Positions 1 to 10,107 are shown, counted from the first letter of the stretch. The stretch: 64,000 nt of DNA from Lyophyllum atratum (GCA_014905825.1 JACGCN010000031.1:496001-560000); one strand, 5' to 3'. Notes: a model not told the origin generated them from the letters alone. Made by a program: numbers and translations.

Positions 1-65
1 ACCCTGAACCACGACAATCAAGGCAGTTATCTCCTTTCTCAGGCACGCGAGATCGTATTCCAACA

Positions 66-110
66 TGTTGGAATCTCGCCCGGATTAGTTAATCAGGCAT
101 GACGACATGC
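66..110 (+). repeat. Extra tandem copy of LTR 5' end
   Basis: These 45 bases match the first 45 bases of the 3' LTR at 1414 exactly and sit directly in front of the 5' LTR. They are an extra partial LTR copy, from slippage, template switching or an earlier solo LTR. The base-by-base match to the 3' LTR is better than that of the adjacent 5' LTR start. Confidence 0.85.
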
Positions 111-328
111 AGTTGGAATCTCGCCCAGATTAGTTAATCAGGCATGACGACATGCTGACTTATCATAGAAGTTTTCTTATTCAGTAAAATTTACTTACAA
201 TTTTCTACATTAATAATACAGACATAGCTAGGTATATAAACGGAAATACACTGGCCAATCTCCTTACGAGATTGTCCACCCTCGGCTTAACCGCCCCTGT
301 GCTCGCTATCAAGCCCGAAATCCCAACA
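111..328 (+). repeat. 5' LTR, 218 bp
   Basis: It matches 1414-1631 over its full 218 bp with only three substitutions (first base, position 17, and one base near the 3' end). It ends in CCAACA, the inverse of the TGTTGG start of the other copy, and contains a TATA-like GGTATATAAACGG. Few differences between LTRs imply a recent insertion. Confidence 0.9.
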
Positions 329-390
329 CAATCTCGTATAGCCTGCACACACCCTCTGCTCTCTAGTCACCCTCTACATCTCTATCCGCG

Positions 391-1200
391 ATGACCGGCC
401 AAAACATCAATAACCTTTTGAACTCCGTCCCGAAGCTTGGCGCATCAAAGTCTGATGGCAACATCACCACCTATCAAGATTGGAAGTTCGCGATGTCGAT
501 GGTATTACGCAGGGCTGAATGCTGGGAAATTATGACGAAAGAGAAGCCTACGACACGCGAATCTCAATCCAATTGGGAGAGCAAAGCGGAGGACGCCCTA
601 ACGGCTATTGGACTGACAATAGACCCCAGTCAGTATCAATACATTATTGATGCCGCTGATGGCGTGGATGCGTGGAAGAAACTCCAAAAGATCTACGAGA
701 AGAATTCCCGGGCCAATCGAATCACCCTGATGCGCAAGTTCTACGGTGCCCATCACGATACCGACAAACCCATCGAAGATTACGTAAACGGTGTCACCAG
801 GACAGCTGCACAACTCAAATCAATCGGCGTCAAAATCGAGGATAGCACGATTATTGATGTGCTCATCATGAACCTCAATGAAACCTGGTCTAGTATGGCC
901 ACCTCACTCAGCACTACAATGGACGACTTGAACATCGTTTCTGATGTCACGGGCGCCCTGATTGATGAAGAAGCCCGACGGAACGCGAGCAATCACCTCG
1001 GCGATCAAAAACTCACCGATATGGCAATGGTCGGTAAATATTCGCCAAACGTCACCTGTTACACCTGTGGGAAAAAGGGGCATTTAGCCCGAAATTGCCG
1101 AGACGCGAAGAAGGACAGGACAGGAAAGGATGATGACGCAAAGAAGACTGACGCGCCCGACAATGCGCATATCGCGACCGACGACGATTACGCTTTCTGA
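391..1200 (+). CDS. Copia-type Gag polyprotein (269 aa)
   Basis: A single uninterrupted frame that begins 62 bases after the 5' LTR. The N-terminal two thirds have the pattern of the UBN2 / gag-polypeptide family of Copia elements (trypsin-like DxW...W start, WKKLQKIYE helix region, LIMNLNETW, LIDEEARR). Residues 223-236 are a CCHC zinc knuckle, CYTCGKKGHLARNC, for RNA binding, followed by a charged tail. Its role would be capsid formation and packaging of the element RNA. The frame is intact although pol is absent, which suggests selection or very recent insertion. Family assignment is by motif reading only. Confidence 0.9.
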   Translation: MTGQNINNLLNSVPKLGASKSDGNITTYQDWKFAMSMVLRRAECWEIMTKEKPTTRESQSNWESKAEDALTAIGLTIDPSQYQYIIDAADGVDAWKKLQKIYEKNSRANRITLMRKFYGAHHDTDKPIEDYVNGVTRTAAQLKSIGVKIEDSTIIDVLIMNLNETWSSMATSLSTTMDDLNIVSDVTGALIDEEARRNASNHLGDQKLTDMAMVGKYSPNVTCYTCGKKGHLARNCRDAKKDRTGKDDDAKKTDAPDNAHIATDDDYAF

Positions 1201-1404
1201 TCCCGAGATCACTTCTCGATGACGTATCCCGAGGCCAGGGAGAGCCTCGATGATGGAAGTTGATGGTTTCCAGAGCCAGGGAGAGCTTTGACGACGCGCA
1301 ATGATAGAGATTCCGGGGCCACAGAGAGCCTTGAAGACAAACTCGAATTTTTAGATATACTTTCTTTTTATTTTCTAACTCTTACTATAGTGTCATGCCA
1401 GATT
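1201..1404 (+). other. Element 3' noncoding part with three short repeats
   Basis: Between gag and the purine tract lie three imperfect copies of a unit with the core GCCAGGGAGAGCC (near 1231, 1274 and 1318). There is no coding frame of note. Confidence 0.6.
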
Positions 1405-1413
1405 AAGGGAGAG
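1405..1413 (+). promoter_or_regulatory. Polypurine tract
   Basis: AAGGGAGAG abuts the first base of the 3' LTR, the expected place and composition for the plus-strand primer of reverse transcription. Confidence 0.7.
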
Positions 1414-1631
1414 TGTTGGAATCTCGCCCGGATTAGTTAATCAGGCATGACGACATGCTGACTTATCATAGAAGTTTTCTTATTCAGTAAAATTTACTTA
1501 CAATTTTCTACATTAATAATACAGACATAGCTAGGTATATAAACGGAAATACACTGGCCAATCTCCTTACGAGATTGTCCACCCTCGGCTTAACCGCCCG
1601 TGTGCTCGCTATCAAGCCCGAAATCCCAACA
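1414..1631 (+). repeat. 3' LTR, 218 bp
   Basis: It starts TGTTGG, ends CCAACA, and is 215/218 identical to the 5' LTR at 111-328. Same TATA-like box. Confidence 0.92.
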
Positions 1632-1648
1632 TGGTTATGGGCCCCGGT

Positions 1649-1684
1649 GCTGAGTGAGGTGGCCATACTAGACCAGGTTTCATT
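1649..1684 (-). pseudogene. Antisense gag fragment, left piece
   Basis: The reverse complement matches the intact gag near 879-914 almost base for base. It is the left part of an inverted gag copy whose continuation lies at 3657. The interruption is the 1685-3656 insertion. Confidence 0.85.
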
Positions 1685-3656
1685 CACCAGACCTTGGCAG
1701 GATGATGTATCAAGCCCTTGTAATTAGAGCGATAGCGTGATATAAAAATCGTTGTAGTTACAGCGGGATCTGAAATATAGACTGCCTGTAAAGATAGCCA
1801 CCTGTCAGTCGGTGTTGAAGGATATCCCACGGGTGACAACAGCGCATGCTCGTCGTTGCTCGCGATGTATGCAAGCCGCCGGGGTTTCCCATTTCAGAAA
1901 AACCCGCCTCGGTCTATTTTTGTCCAACAGTTCCTGAAACTGACGTTTCTACATCACGTTGGGCGCGAATTCTCTTCCTATCCGCCTCGGCTATAAATCA
2001 GCCGGTTTCTCAACTTCTGAAAGTATGTATGTCTGTGGCTGTTGCTGCGATGATAGACAGTGAAAACATTGATATGTTATTTTTAACGAAATATTGTCTT
2101 CGAGACAAATTGAACTACTGTTAACTAATGACGTTCAAGAGCACCGCGCCTGTAGGCGCTCCATATCCTTCAAGAGAAGGGCAGCGCCCTCCCTCGACTG
2201 CTGGAAAGTGCGGGTCATGGAGTGACAAATAGTCATTAGGCTCGCATAGCGGCACCTTACAGGACGCTCAGATGAGAGGGAACTGCGCTCGGGCTCGGGA
2301 CGAGCACCACGACACTGCAGGAACTGGTGAGGGGCCGGTGGACTGGAGACGAGAGGGTTCTTGACAGTGTGTAGCGCTAGTTACCACGGTATCTGCAAAG
2401 CGCCTATCACCAAGGCGAACGTCGAATTGAAGGGGAGGGTAGATAAAAAGATAAGCATTGAGGCTTACCCGTCGTTCATAATCTGTCCTCCTTCCATCGA
2501 ATGCCCCATCCTTCCCTCCTCATCCAACTGAATCCCGATGGACGCGAACAATATGTACATAGTCGGGGTGGCAGGAGCTGCAACGGTGAGTAGTCAACAG
2601 ACGGGTTTGAAGTCTTGATGTTGAAAATTGACCAGAATCGCTGACATGAATACAAGGACAAACAATGATGTGGCTGACCTTCGCTTCAAGATTGTGGTCT
2701 ACGACATGGGTTCTTGCACTGAGTGGCACCAGGACAACGCAGAAAATAGCTTCAGATATAGCTAAAGCCTTACACAAAAAAAATTGGCCCGATTATGGAC
2801 CCTGGAGTAAAAGTAAGACGAACCATAAAAGTCAAGCAAAGGCATCACAGTTAGGCTGAGTTTCGCACATCAGAGCTACAATCCTCGGTCGGCATCTACA
2901 AAGCGGGCACAATCCATTATGCTATAAATTGTTCTAGGAATATAAAGACACTACTTCAGCATAGTATACTCCATTAATAGGTATACTAATGAGCTATGAG
3001 ACGGTACATAACTTGCAAATTGAAATGCTCATTTGTCGCAAAACCCGCGAGTATCCTGACAATTCTTTCAGGATGCCAAGTATACAGTGCTACCAATGCG
3101 AGACAGTGTGGTATGGAGGGGAGTTCTTCTTCCTAAACTTAATGCATGCAATACCTCCCCAATGTGGCATCTGCCATTCCCGACGGTATGTTTTATGACG
3201 AAATCAGAAGTTAAATATAGATCAGAGAAAGTACGGACACTATAGATTGATATTTGTCTTGGTTGATCTAAGTGGGAAGCGTCGATATGAGCTTTCTACT
3301 ATTCTATTTCTATTAGTTACGGTATGTTATTCTCCGTGTTTTTTTTTCCGGATGATTTCTGGTGGAGGCGGCAATTATAGATTCGATACAAATATAGCCG
3401 TGAACAGATTTGGGACGAGATTCAGGTACGATGTGACAACGAAGCATTGATGCGCAGATGGAATACAAACAAACAAGAGCGGTGGGCGGCAGGTGGGGCG
3501 TGCGCATACCGCCCAGCAGCGACCAACCCAGGGCGGCAACGCTGGGTATTTGGCCTGTGTTGGTGTGGTCACGTGACACTGTAACTACAGCCGTTTTTAT
3601 ATCACGCATCTACGCTAACTACAGCCACTTGATATATAAATGTGACGGTATAGCCT
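1685..3656. mobile_element. TIR DNA transposon remnant, 8-bp target duplication
   Basis: The segment interrupts an inverted gag copy and is bounded by a direct GTTTCATT (1677-1684 and 3657-3664), a target-site duplication of 8 bp. Both ends carry inverted repeats: 1735-1763 and the complement of 3579-3607 agree at 26 of 29 positions, sharing GCGTGATATAAAAA and TGTAGTTACAG, with weaker similarity out to the ends. I see no transposase; internal frames are short and unrecognised. The 8-bp duplication points to a hAT-like superfamily, but the outermost bases are not clear hAT termini. Probably a non-autonomous or deleted copy. Confidence 0.8.
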
Positions 3657-3763
3657 GTTTCATTGAGGTTCATGATGAGCACATCAATAATCGTGCTATC
3701 CTCGATTTTGACGCCGATTGATTTGAGTTGTGCAGCTGTCCTGGTGACACCGTTTACGTAATC
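3657..3763 (-). pseudogene. Antisense gag fragment, right piece
   Basis: The reverse complement matches the intact gag at about 777-886. Together with 1649-1684 it rebuilds one continuous inverted gag stretch. It ends at a CTT that is shared with the LTR fragment that follows. Confidence 0.9.
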
Positions 3764-3805
3764 TTAACCGCCCCTGTGCTCGCTATCAAGCCCGAAATCA
3801 CAACA
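3762..3805 (+). repeat. LTR 3'-end fragment
   Basis: The last 44 bases of the same LTR (compare 285-328), in plus orientation and joined directly to minus-oriented gag. The joint falls in a shared CTT, so it is a rearranged junction and not an ordinary element end. Confidence 0.85.
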
Positions 3806-3807
3806 CT

Positions 3808-4192
3808 ACCAACAAGACGTCAGTTCGAACGCGGCCGTAAGAACCCTAATCCACCTATCTACCGGTATCAGTCTACCAACACGGTGAGTGTTTAATTGTT
3901 CTGTTCCTCAGCCGTTCATTGCCGTCTTACCATTGTATTAGTCTATCAATGCAGTAACAACATGACCAGATGGTGTACAGGAAACCTACGTACAACCTCT
4001 TCTATGCTATCGCATAGTTGGGCGCAGGAGCCCGGTTCGACTCAGGGTCTGGTCACTGATACCTGTCCCAGAAAGTGTTTTTGATGCTAAGTGTTACCAC
4101 AACCCACAAGAATTAGTGTGACCCATCCAACCTGGCGCATGCCTTTATATTGCACATAGGTCGACTCACCCCCAGAGCCCCACATAAGCTGT
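3808..4192 (+). repeat. Dispersed repeat with tRNA-like core
   Basis: About 385 bp that recur, diverged, at 8971-9310 and 9631-10020. Shared landmarks are ACAAGACGTCAGTTCGAAC at the start, ACACGGTGAGTG in the middle, a tRNA-like core, a T5 run and CCCCACATAAGC at the end. No protein frame is conserved between copies. Confidence 0.8.
3964..4055 (+). ncRNA. tRNA-like Pol III unit (T1)
   Basis: The ends pair as a 7-bp acceptor (GACCAGA with TCTGGTC, 3964-3970 and 4048-4054). A T-arm-like segment with a TTCGACT loop lies at 4031-4047, and a T5 stretch follows at 4078-4082 as a Pol III terminator would. The anticodon arm is replaced by a longer hairpin, so it is not a standard tRNA; a tRNA-derived SINE or intron-bearing tRNA relic fits best. 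Confidence 0.55.
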
Positions 4193-4542
4193 CCATTTGC
4201 GGGGATTCGTCTCGTGCGTCGCATCTCCTACCAGTACTCCAATCCGCCCAAAACTCCCGCCTCACCATCCCATTCCATCTAACCAAATAAAATCCCCTCC
4301 TCTTCTCCGGTACTCCACCTCCCGCTAAAATCGCAACGCCTCTATCCATCATACGCGCAGCTCACGATACACCATCTTTCGATCCATCCCTCACTCGTAC
4401 CCGAGGCCGAACCTCAGCTCACTACTCCAAGCATTCGATGATAATAAGCTTTATTTGGATCCAGGCGCAGTCCCGTATATATATGATAAATAAGAATAAG
4501 AATAAAAATAAGATAGATGAAACCCTAGGTGGATGATAGACA
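4193..4542. other. Intergenic, no gene seen
   Basis: Lies between the dispersed repeat and the GA microsatellite. No conserved frame, RNA or element end recognised. Confidence 0.5.
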
Positions 4543-4836
4543 TAGATGGAGTATGAAGATAAATAGAGATAGAGAGAGGTAGAGATAGAGAGAAAGAGAG
4601 AAAGAGAGAGAAAGAGAGATAGAGATAGAGAGAGGTAGAGAAAGAGAGAAAGAGAGAGAGAGGAGAGAGAGGGAGAGATGAAGATAAATAGAGATAGAGA
4701 TAGAGATAGGGAGAGGGAGAGATGAAGATAAATAGAGATAGAGATGGAGAGAGAAAGAGAGAGACAGAGAGACAGAGAGACAGAAAGAGACAGAGAGAAA
4801 GAAAGAGACAGAGAGACAGAAAAAGAGAAAGACACA
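4543..4836. repeat. GA-rich microsatellite
   Basis: Almost pure purine on the plus strand, built from GAGA, GATA and GACA units. It lies just downstream of the stop of the minus-strand Y gene (4862). The other two Y copies also have a GA/CT tract just past their stop codons. Confidence 0.95.
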
Positions 4837-4861
4837 TCCCATCCACTCCCCCTCCCCCCCC

Positions 4862-7800
4862 TCAATCAAGCACCAACTCCCCAAAATCGAACCCCTCCTC
4901 AAACCCCCCCCGCTCCGCCGCCCTAAAGCGACACAACCACATCGCAACATTATCCGCCTCCTCCATGCTATAATCCGGGTTCTCCCTCCGCACTTTGTCT
5001 CTCTGGTCTTCCGTCCATTGTTCGTAGGTCTTCCGGGCTGGTGCAGGCGTGGGGGTGGGTGTGGGTGGGTTTGGGTGTGGGGGTGGGTGTGGGTGTGGGT
5101 TTAGGTACGGGAGGCAGGAAAGGCAGAGAAGGCAAGGAAGGCAAGGACGGCGGGGCGGTCACGACGATGAGGGGCACCGCGGCGACGACCGAAGTAGTCC
5201 TGGCACGAGAAGAAGAAGAACTTGTAGCAGCGCGCCGATTAACCTTGCGGGGATCAGAAACAGGAGGCTATACATACACCCGCATACAATCAATAAAACA
5301 TTCAAGGGGCAAAAAAGAGAAAGACATACCTTGGGCAGTGCCCCCCGAACCCGATCCACAGTAGGCTTGACGCGCTCCTTCCCCTTCCCCTTTCCCTGGC
5401 GCGTGGCCTCGGTCGTGGCAGCATCGGATACCGAGCCCGCCGAAGGAGCGGAGGCACGAGAAGAAGTAGCGCGCCGATCAACCTTGCTGGGACCAGAAAC
5501 AGGAGGCTACACATACACCGCATACAATCAACAAGACGTCCAACGGGAGAAGAAAAGAAAAGAAACTTACCTTGGGCAGTGCCCCCCGAACTCGATCCAC
5601 CGCAGGCTTGACGCGCGCCTTCCCCTTCAGCGCACCACGACCCCCACCCCGCGCCATACTCGTGAACCCCACCCACTGCCTCTTTGTCTCCTCAACACGC
5701 ACCCTCATCGCACCGCGCATCTGCACCTCCTCCACGGCCTTCATTTCCTCCTCCATCATCCGCGCCAACTCCCCCAGGTAGGGGCCTGCTAATATGCCGC
5801 CCCCCAGATCCTCGTCTTCTTCTTGTTCTTCTGGTGTGTCGGGTGTGGATTCGTCGATGAGGAAGGGAATGGGCCGACCGAGGGGGGTATCGTCGATGAT
5901 GAGGCTGTAATCCTCCAACCCCGCTTCGATGGCGTCCCCGTCTTGCATATCCTCGGTGTTCCACGGGATCTCATGGACATCCTCTTCGGTGTGGTCTGCG
6001 TCGGCGTGGGAGCCACTGATAAACGCCGCCAACGCCGCTTCCACCTCCTCCCCACCCCGCACCCCCTCATCATCCCACGACAGCCCCTCCCCCACCTCAT
6101 CCACATCCATATCAAGGGGAGGCAGGTACTCCGACATCTCATCCTCTCCACCCCCATCCTGCGCCTGCTCGAGGACCTCAGGGAACATCGCAATAAACTC
6201 GGCCCACTCCTCCTCCGACACCCGCAAATCTTTCTGGATGTGGTTCTGGTCCTGGTCGCTGGGTGCAACTTCCATGCCCAACCACCCGCGACTGTCCATG
6301 TCCATCTCCTCCCCGGCCCTTACCTCCCGCGGGAGCCACACCCCGTCTTCGTCGGGGGCGAACACCATTTGGGGGTGGATGGGGGAGGAGGAGGCGTCGG
6401 GGCGGAAGGAGAATGCGTCGGCGTGGAAGGTGGAGGTAGAGGTGGAGGGTGGGATGGGGCGTGCGGGGGAGGAGGAGAGGGAGAGGGAGAGGGCGGTGGT
6501 GAAGGATGCGGATGAGGTGTGGGCTAGGGAAGGGTCGAAGGGCGGGAGAAGGGGGTCGGAGGTGGAGTCTTCGTCTTCGTCTTCGTCTTCCTCGAGGATG
6601 GGGCTGAGGATGGTGGACATAAGAACAGATGGCCCAGCGTCCCCTTCATCTAGATCCTCGACGCTGATTGTCTCGCTCGCGTCGGATTCAACTTCTTGTT
6701 CGGGCTTCTCTTGCTCCTCTTCCTCCTCTTCGGCTACATCGGCTTCAACAACGTCCAGAGGGACACCGGTAGGTGTAGAAACACGGAGGGGCACGTCCAC
6801 CACCCGCTTCATCACCACCCCCAGCGCCACGAGACCCATCACAGCACGCACCACAGTCCCCCACTCAATAGGCACCCTAGCACCGATGGCGCCCAAGCGC
6901 ATCCTCGCTGCTGCTACTGCCTCCCTTGCATCCGACCATACACCACGCTCCGGGACGAACGCCCTAACGGCGTTCCCCAGAGCTGAAGCATATCCGGATG
7001 CCCGGTGGCGCCACGTCCGTCCACGCACCGCCCTGTCCCCAGCCTCGGGGAAGTACGCCCTAATGGCGTCCGCGAGGGGCTGGGGAAGGTTCAGCGGCTG
7101 GTGTGGGCACATCGGCGCCGCGGGGACAGAGGACGACGCGAGCTCAGGCAGGTCCTCCATACCGTGCATGACGAACGGAGCGCCCCATGCATAGTCCCGC
7201 ATATCCATCGTGTGCCCGGTGACCTCGACCTCGTTGAGGAGGTCGAGGAGTTGCGCTAGGAGCTCTTGGAGCTCGGCGAGGCGGGGGTGGGCACGGATGT
7301 GGGGGGATAGGGAGGTGTAGATGAGTCTGAGGAGGAGGACTGTGTAGAGTATGGCGAGGGAGAGGTCGGGCCTGAATTCGAAAGGCGGGGGTGGGGGGGG
7401 AGGGTCTTCGGCTTCTGAGCCGGTTGAAGGAGGGTCGGGGTCGGGATCGGGGTCGGGATCGCCACTGTCCTCGTTGTCAGCCTCGTTGTCAGCCTCATCG
7501 TCAGCCCCATTGTCTTGAGCAACGGGGGGAGGAGGCGGCGGGGGTGGATCGGGCGGCGGGGTCGGATTTGGCGGAGGGCGGGCGAGACGCGTCGATCTGC
7601 GCTTGCCACGGGTGTAGATTGTACCTGTAAAATAGTGGGTGTCAGCCGCTTACGAAATGATGAGAAGAGCAGGAGAACGTACCAGCGCCGAGGACTATCC
7701 CGGCCATAACGCATGCGACGGACATGTACAACAGAATTGGCGATCCGTGTCCTGCGTCGATGGGCGAGGTCGACGAGGGAGTGCATGGAACGAAGGGGCG

Positions 7801-8064
7801 GGTCGGGGGCGGTGGAGGGGTTTGAAGGCTTGTATGATGGGCGGAGGAGAGAGCGGGGGTGGCGAAGAGGTACTGGACGGTGACGGTGGTGATGGCGAGG
7901 AGACCGGTGAGCGTCTCACGCTGCACGCTGAAGAACCCGCCTTTCCGCGACGGAGCACTGGTAGAAGATGTCTTTACATTCTGGACTGCTGTGCGTAGCC
8001 TTCGGCTCGAAAGCCTAAGGGATCTACGGGTGTGTTTGCGAGTGATGAAGTTTGTGAAATGCAT
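4862..8064 (-). CDS. Family Y membrane protein, copy 1
   Basis: Unrecognised family with three copies in this window. Exons run 7683-8064, 5571-7624, 5330-5506 and 4862-5267, all with GT...AG borders; exon 1 is 382 bp, the same as in the other two copies. The protein has a basic N-terminus, hydrophobic segments near residues 50-70 and 108-127, a Pro/Asp-rich linker, two more hydrophobic segments, then a long acidic tail. Only one degenerate copy of the DGDxVEAGLE repeat is left (DGDAIEAGLE). Exon 3 is a duplicate of the end of exon 2 (both end RVRGALPK). In the last exon the frame that matches copy 2 (motif ENPDY...AAERGGFEEGFDF) is shifted from the incoming frame within a CCCACA-rich stretch (5041-5110), so the natural tail is either frameshifted or slippage-variable. 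Function unknown; a membrane role is inferred. Confidence 0.75.
5041..5110 (-). repeat. CCCACA-type coding repeat, G-rich on plus strand
   Basis: Plus strand is runs of GGG separated by T and GT; minus strand codes Pro-Thr repeats in the last exon of Y copy 1. The reading frame changes across it relative to the paralogue, which is what repeat slippage would give. Confidence 0.75.
5330..5650 (-). repeat. Duplicated exon end in Y copy 1
   Basis: 5330-5385 and 5571-5625 are near-identical and each lies at the 3' end of an exon just before a GT donor, coding GK(G)KxRVKPxVDRVRGALPK-type ends. The following introns are similar too, so the unit exon plus intron was duplicated. Confidence 0.85.
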
Positions 8065-8215
8065 TTCGGCTGGTGGGATGATGGGGGTTGGGGCGAAGAG
8101 CTGATTCTGGGTGCGAGGGCATTCTTATAGAGCTCGCGGCTGACTGCATCTTGAGTCTGGCTGGCGGCTGGCAAGGCGCGATGAACTTGATCATCGCGGT
8201 GGCTGGCAGAAGAAA

Positions 8216-8238
8216 CGCGACACGTCACGTCATGGTCA
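8216..8238 (-). promoter_or_regulatory. TGACGTG-type promoter element of Y copy 1
   Basis: CGCGACACGTCACGTCA on the plus strand, about 150 bp before the Y start. The same block occurs at the same distance before copies 2 and 3. The core TGACGT is the half-site of ATF/CREB-type bZIP proteins. Confidence 0.6.
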
Positions 8239-8298
8239 CAGCCGTGCGCGGTTTAAAAATAGCATCCACTCATCGTGTTCTCGTTTTCTCACTTAGAA

Positions 8299-8385
8299 AC
8301 CGGACGGCGTGTCGCTCACACTGATCTGCGAATGCCAGGGGTTTACCTACTCATGTAGAAGAGCCTGTTCGAATCAGAGTCCGGG
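8299..8385 (+). ncRNA. tRNA-like relic (T7)
   Basis: CCGGAC at 8300 pairs with GTCCGG at 8379; a TTCGAAT T-loop and AGAAGAG 3' anticodon-stem side are present. The T-stem has mismatches, so this looks like a decayed member of the family. Confidence 0.4.
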
Positions 8386-8684
8386 CGTAGAAGTTTGTGT
8401 ACGTGGGAATCTTTCCTTGCCTTCAAATTCTTGTCCCTACATCGAGGGCCCCGTTCCATGCACTTCGCGACGACAAACGAATACCTCATAACCCAGGCTG
8501 GGATGTACTACTACCAGAGTTACGACTCTCTCTGCTACGAACTAGTTCTATCCGACGTTTCTATTCAACACTATTAGCCAAGGTCTTCACTGGTCTTCAA
8601 CTTCTACTATTTCTCGACTAGCTATCGACGGAGCCGTCTTCGTCCTCTGCATTGTCATTGGAGCGCATCGCATACGTCTAACAG

Positions 8685-8790
8685 GACCAGATGGTGTATG
8701 GGCAACACATCTGCAATACATGCCGTGAATGTAGAACATTAACCTCGACGCATTACGCAGAAGAGCCCCGTTCGATTCGGGGTCTGGTTG
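8685..8790 (+). ncRNA. tRNA-like gene with intron-like insert (T6)
   Basis: The best cloverleaf of the family: acceptor GACCAGA with TCTGGTT, D-stem GTGT with ACAC, anticodon stem TCTGC with GCAGA, and T-arm CCCCG-TTCGATT-CGGGG with five perfect pairs. The anticodon stem encloses 42 nt instead of 7, so about 35 nt behave like an intron. T7 follows at 8838-8844. U33 cannot be placed well, and the isotype is not assigned; the arms look most like fungal tRNA-Val. Confidence 0.6.
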
Positions 8791-9105
8791 CCATACGTCT
8801 GTTCCGGTGATGTAGCCTCTAGGCTCTCCATAACGGATTTTTTTCGACCACAAGTGCCGCTCAGAGCTCCACCGGCACCAGGACACACTCGATCGAACGA
8901 AACAGCCATGAATGTATGTATCGAGTATATTGTTTCCAAATTGCGCGGTGCATCAGTGTAGGCGGCGTACTAATATCGTACACAAGACGTCTGTTCGAAC
9001 GAGGCCCCAAACACCTATTCATCGGTAGCAGTCGGACAACACGGTGAGTGTCTAAGTATTCTCTTCCTTGGGTCTTACCATTGTGTATCAACGCAGTAAC
9101 AACAG

Positions 9106-9197
9106 GGCCAGATGGTGTACAGGAAACCCCTCTACAACCCCTTCTACGCTACTGCATAGTTTGGCGCAGGAGCCCTGTTCGACTCAGGGTCTGGGCA
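9106..9197 (+). ncRNA. tRNA-like Pol III unit (T2)
   Basis: Acceptor-like GGCCAGA and TCTGGGC ends, T-arm CCCTG-TTCGACT-CAGGG with five pairs, T5 at 9222-9226. Same class as T1. Confidence 0.5.
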
Positions 9198-9377
9198 TCG
9201 CAGCGCAGTCCCTGACTGTTGTTTTTGATGCTAAGTGCTATCACGACCCGCGGTACGCAAGTCGCCTCATCCTTAGACCACATAAGCCTCCATCTCCTTT
9301 GATCGATATGTTCAAGTCTATCCTAAGGCCTGGCGGTTTTTCCCTATCATACCTCTACCGCCAATGCAGACCAACAT

Positions 9378-9477
9378 GACTGGATGGTGTATTGGCAACA
9401 CGTCTGTACAGAGTGCCCATAGTCCCATCATACCATGCATCACACAGAAGATCCCTGTTCGAATCAGGGTCCGGTCA
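9378..9477 (+). ncRNA. tRNA-like Pol III unit (T3)
   Basis: Acceptor GACTGGA with TCCGGTC, D-stem-like GTGT with ACAC, anticodon stem TCTGT with ACAGA around a long insert, T-arm CCCTG-TTCGAAT-CAGGG, T5 at 9499-9503. Confidence 0.55.
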
Positions 9478-9789
9478 CTGTATGATTCCAATACGTTGTT
9501 TTTGCTGCTAAATGACAGCCTGACGCACAAGAACATGATACACCTAATCAAGCAACAATCAGGTAACACGTCTTTGATATTGTAGTAATTGTACGCAGGT
9601 CAACATACACCCAGAACCCCATGAACTACCAATATTGTACACAAGACGTCAGTTTGAACGCGGCCATAAGGACCCTAATCCACCTATCCACCGCCGGTAT
9701 CGGTCGGATAACACGGTGAGCATCTAACTGCTCTGTTCCTCGGCCGTCCATTGGCGTCTTACGATTGCGTATCAGTGCAGTAACAACAT

Positions 9790-9883
9790 GGCCAGGATGG
9801 TGTACAGGAAACCTACGTACAACCTCTTCTATGCTACCACACAGTGGGGCACAGAAGCCCTGTTCGACTCAGGGTGTGGTCAC
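9790..9883 (+). ncRNA. tRNA-like Pol III unit (T4)
   Basis: Copy of the T1 class in the second tandem unit. The T-arm CCCTG-TTCGACT-CAGGG is intact, the acceptor is impaired by an inserted G, and T5 follows at 9906-9910. Confidence 0.45.
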
Positions 9884-10107
9884 TGCCACCAATCCCAAAA
9901 TGTTGTTTTTGATGCTAAGTGCTACCACGACCCACAACAATAATACTACACACCCAACCTAATGCATGCCTTCTATATTGTACGCAGGTCGACTCACCCC
10001 CGGAGCCCCACATAAGCTGTCCTCTCCCTTTCTGAATATGTCCAAGTCCATCTTACGCCCTGGCGGTTTTTCCGTGTCATATCTCTACCGCCAACCCACA
10101 TCAACAT

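Larger units (their letters stand above)
111..1631 (+). mobile_element. Gag-only LTR retrotransposon (TR-GAG-like)
   Basis: Two 218-bp LTRs flank about 1.1 kb that codes for one gag protein and nothing else. No protease, integrase, reverse transcriptase or RNase H reading frame fits in the interval. A purine tract AAGGGAGAG lies directly before the 3' LTR. The arrangement is that of the non-autonomous terminal-repeat retrotransposons with GAG domain described in plants; it would depend on a Copia-type partner for enzymes. No clean 5-bp target duplication is visible, because the 5' side carries the extra LTR piece. Confidence 0.85.

Noticed and set aside
1231..1340. CRISPR-like spaced repeats in the LTR element
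   Set aside because: Three imperfect short repeats of unequal spacing in a eukaryotic retroelement 3' region; not a CRISPR array.
1846..3721. Small frames inside the 1685-3656 insertion
   Set aside because: All under 100 codons, no transposase motif and no similarity between them; treated as chance.
4422..4950. Overlapping minus-strand frames rich in Leu/Ser/Phe that look like membrane proteins
   Set aside because: They are translations of the GA/CT microsatellite.
5041..5110. Telomere-like or interstitial telomeric repeat
   Set aside because: The G-rich stretch is irregular GGGTGT/GGGGGTG and has no TTAGGG periodicity; it is coding DNA of Y.
5929..7194. 421-codon plus-strand open frame opposite Y copy 1
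   Set aside because: Ser/Thr-rich shadow of a GC-rich, acidic minus-strand coding exon; no conserved counterpart opposite copies 2 and 3 beyond what the coding strand imposes.
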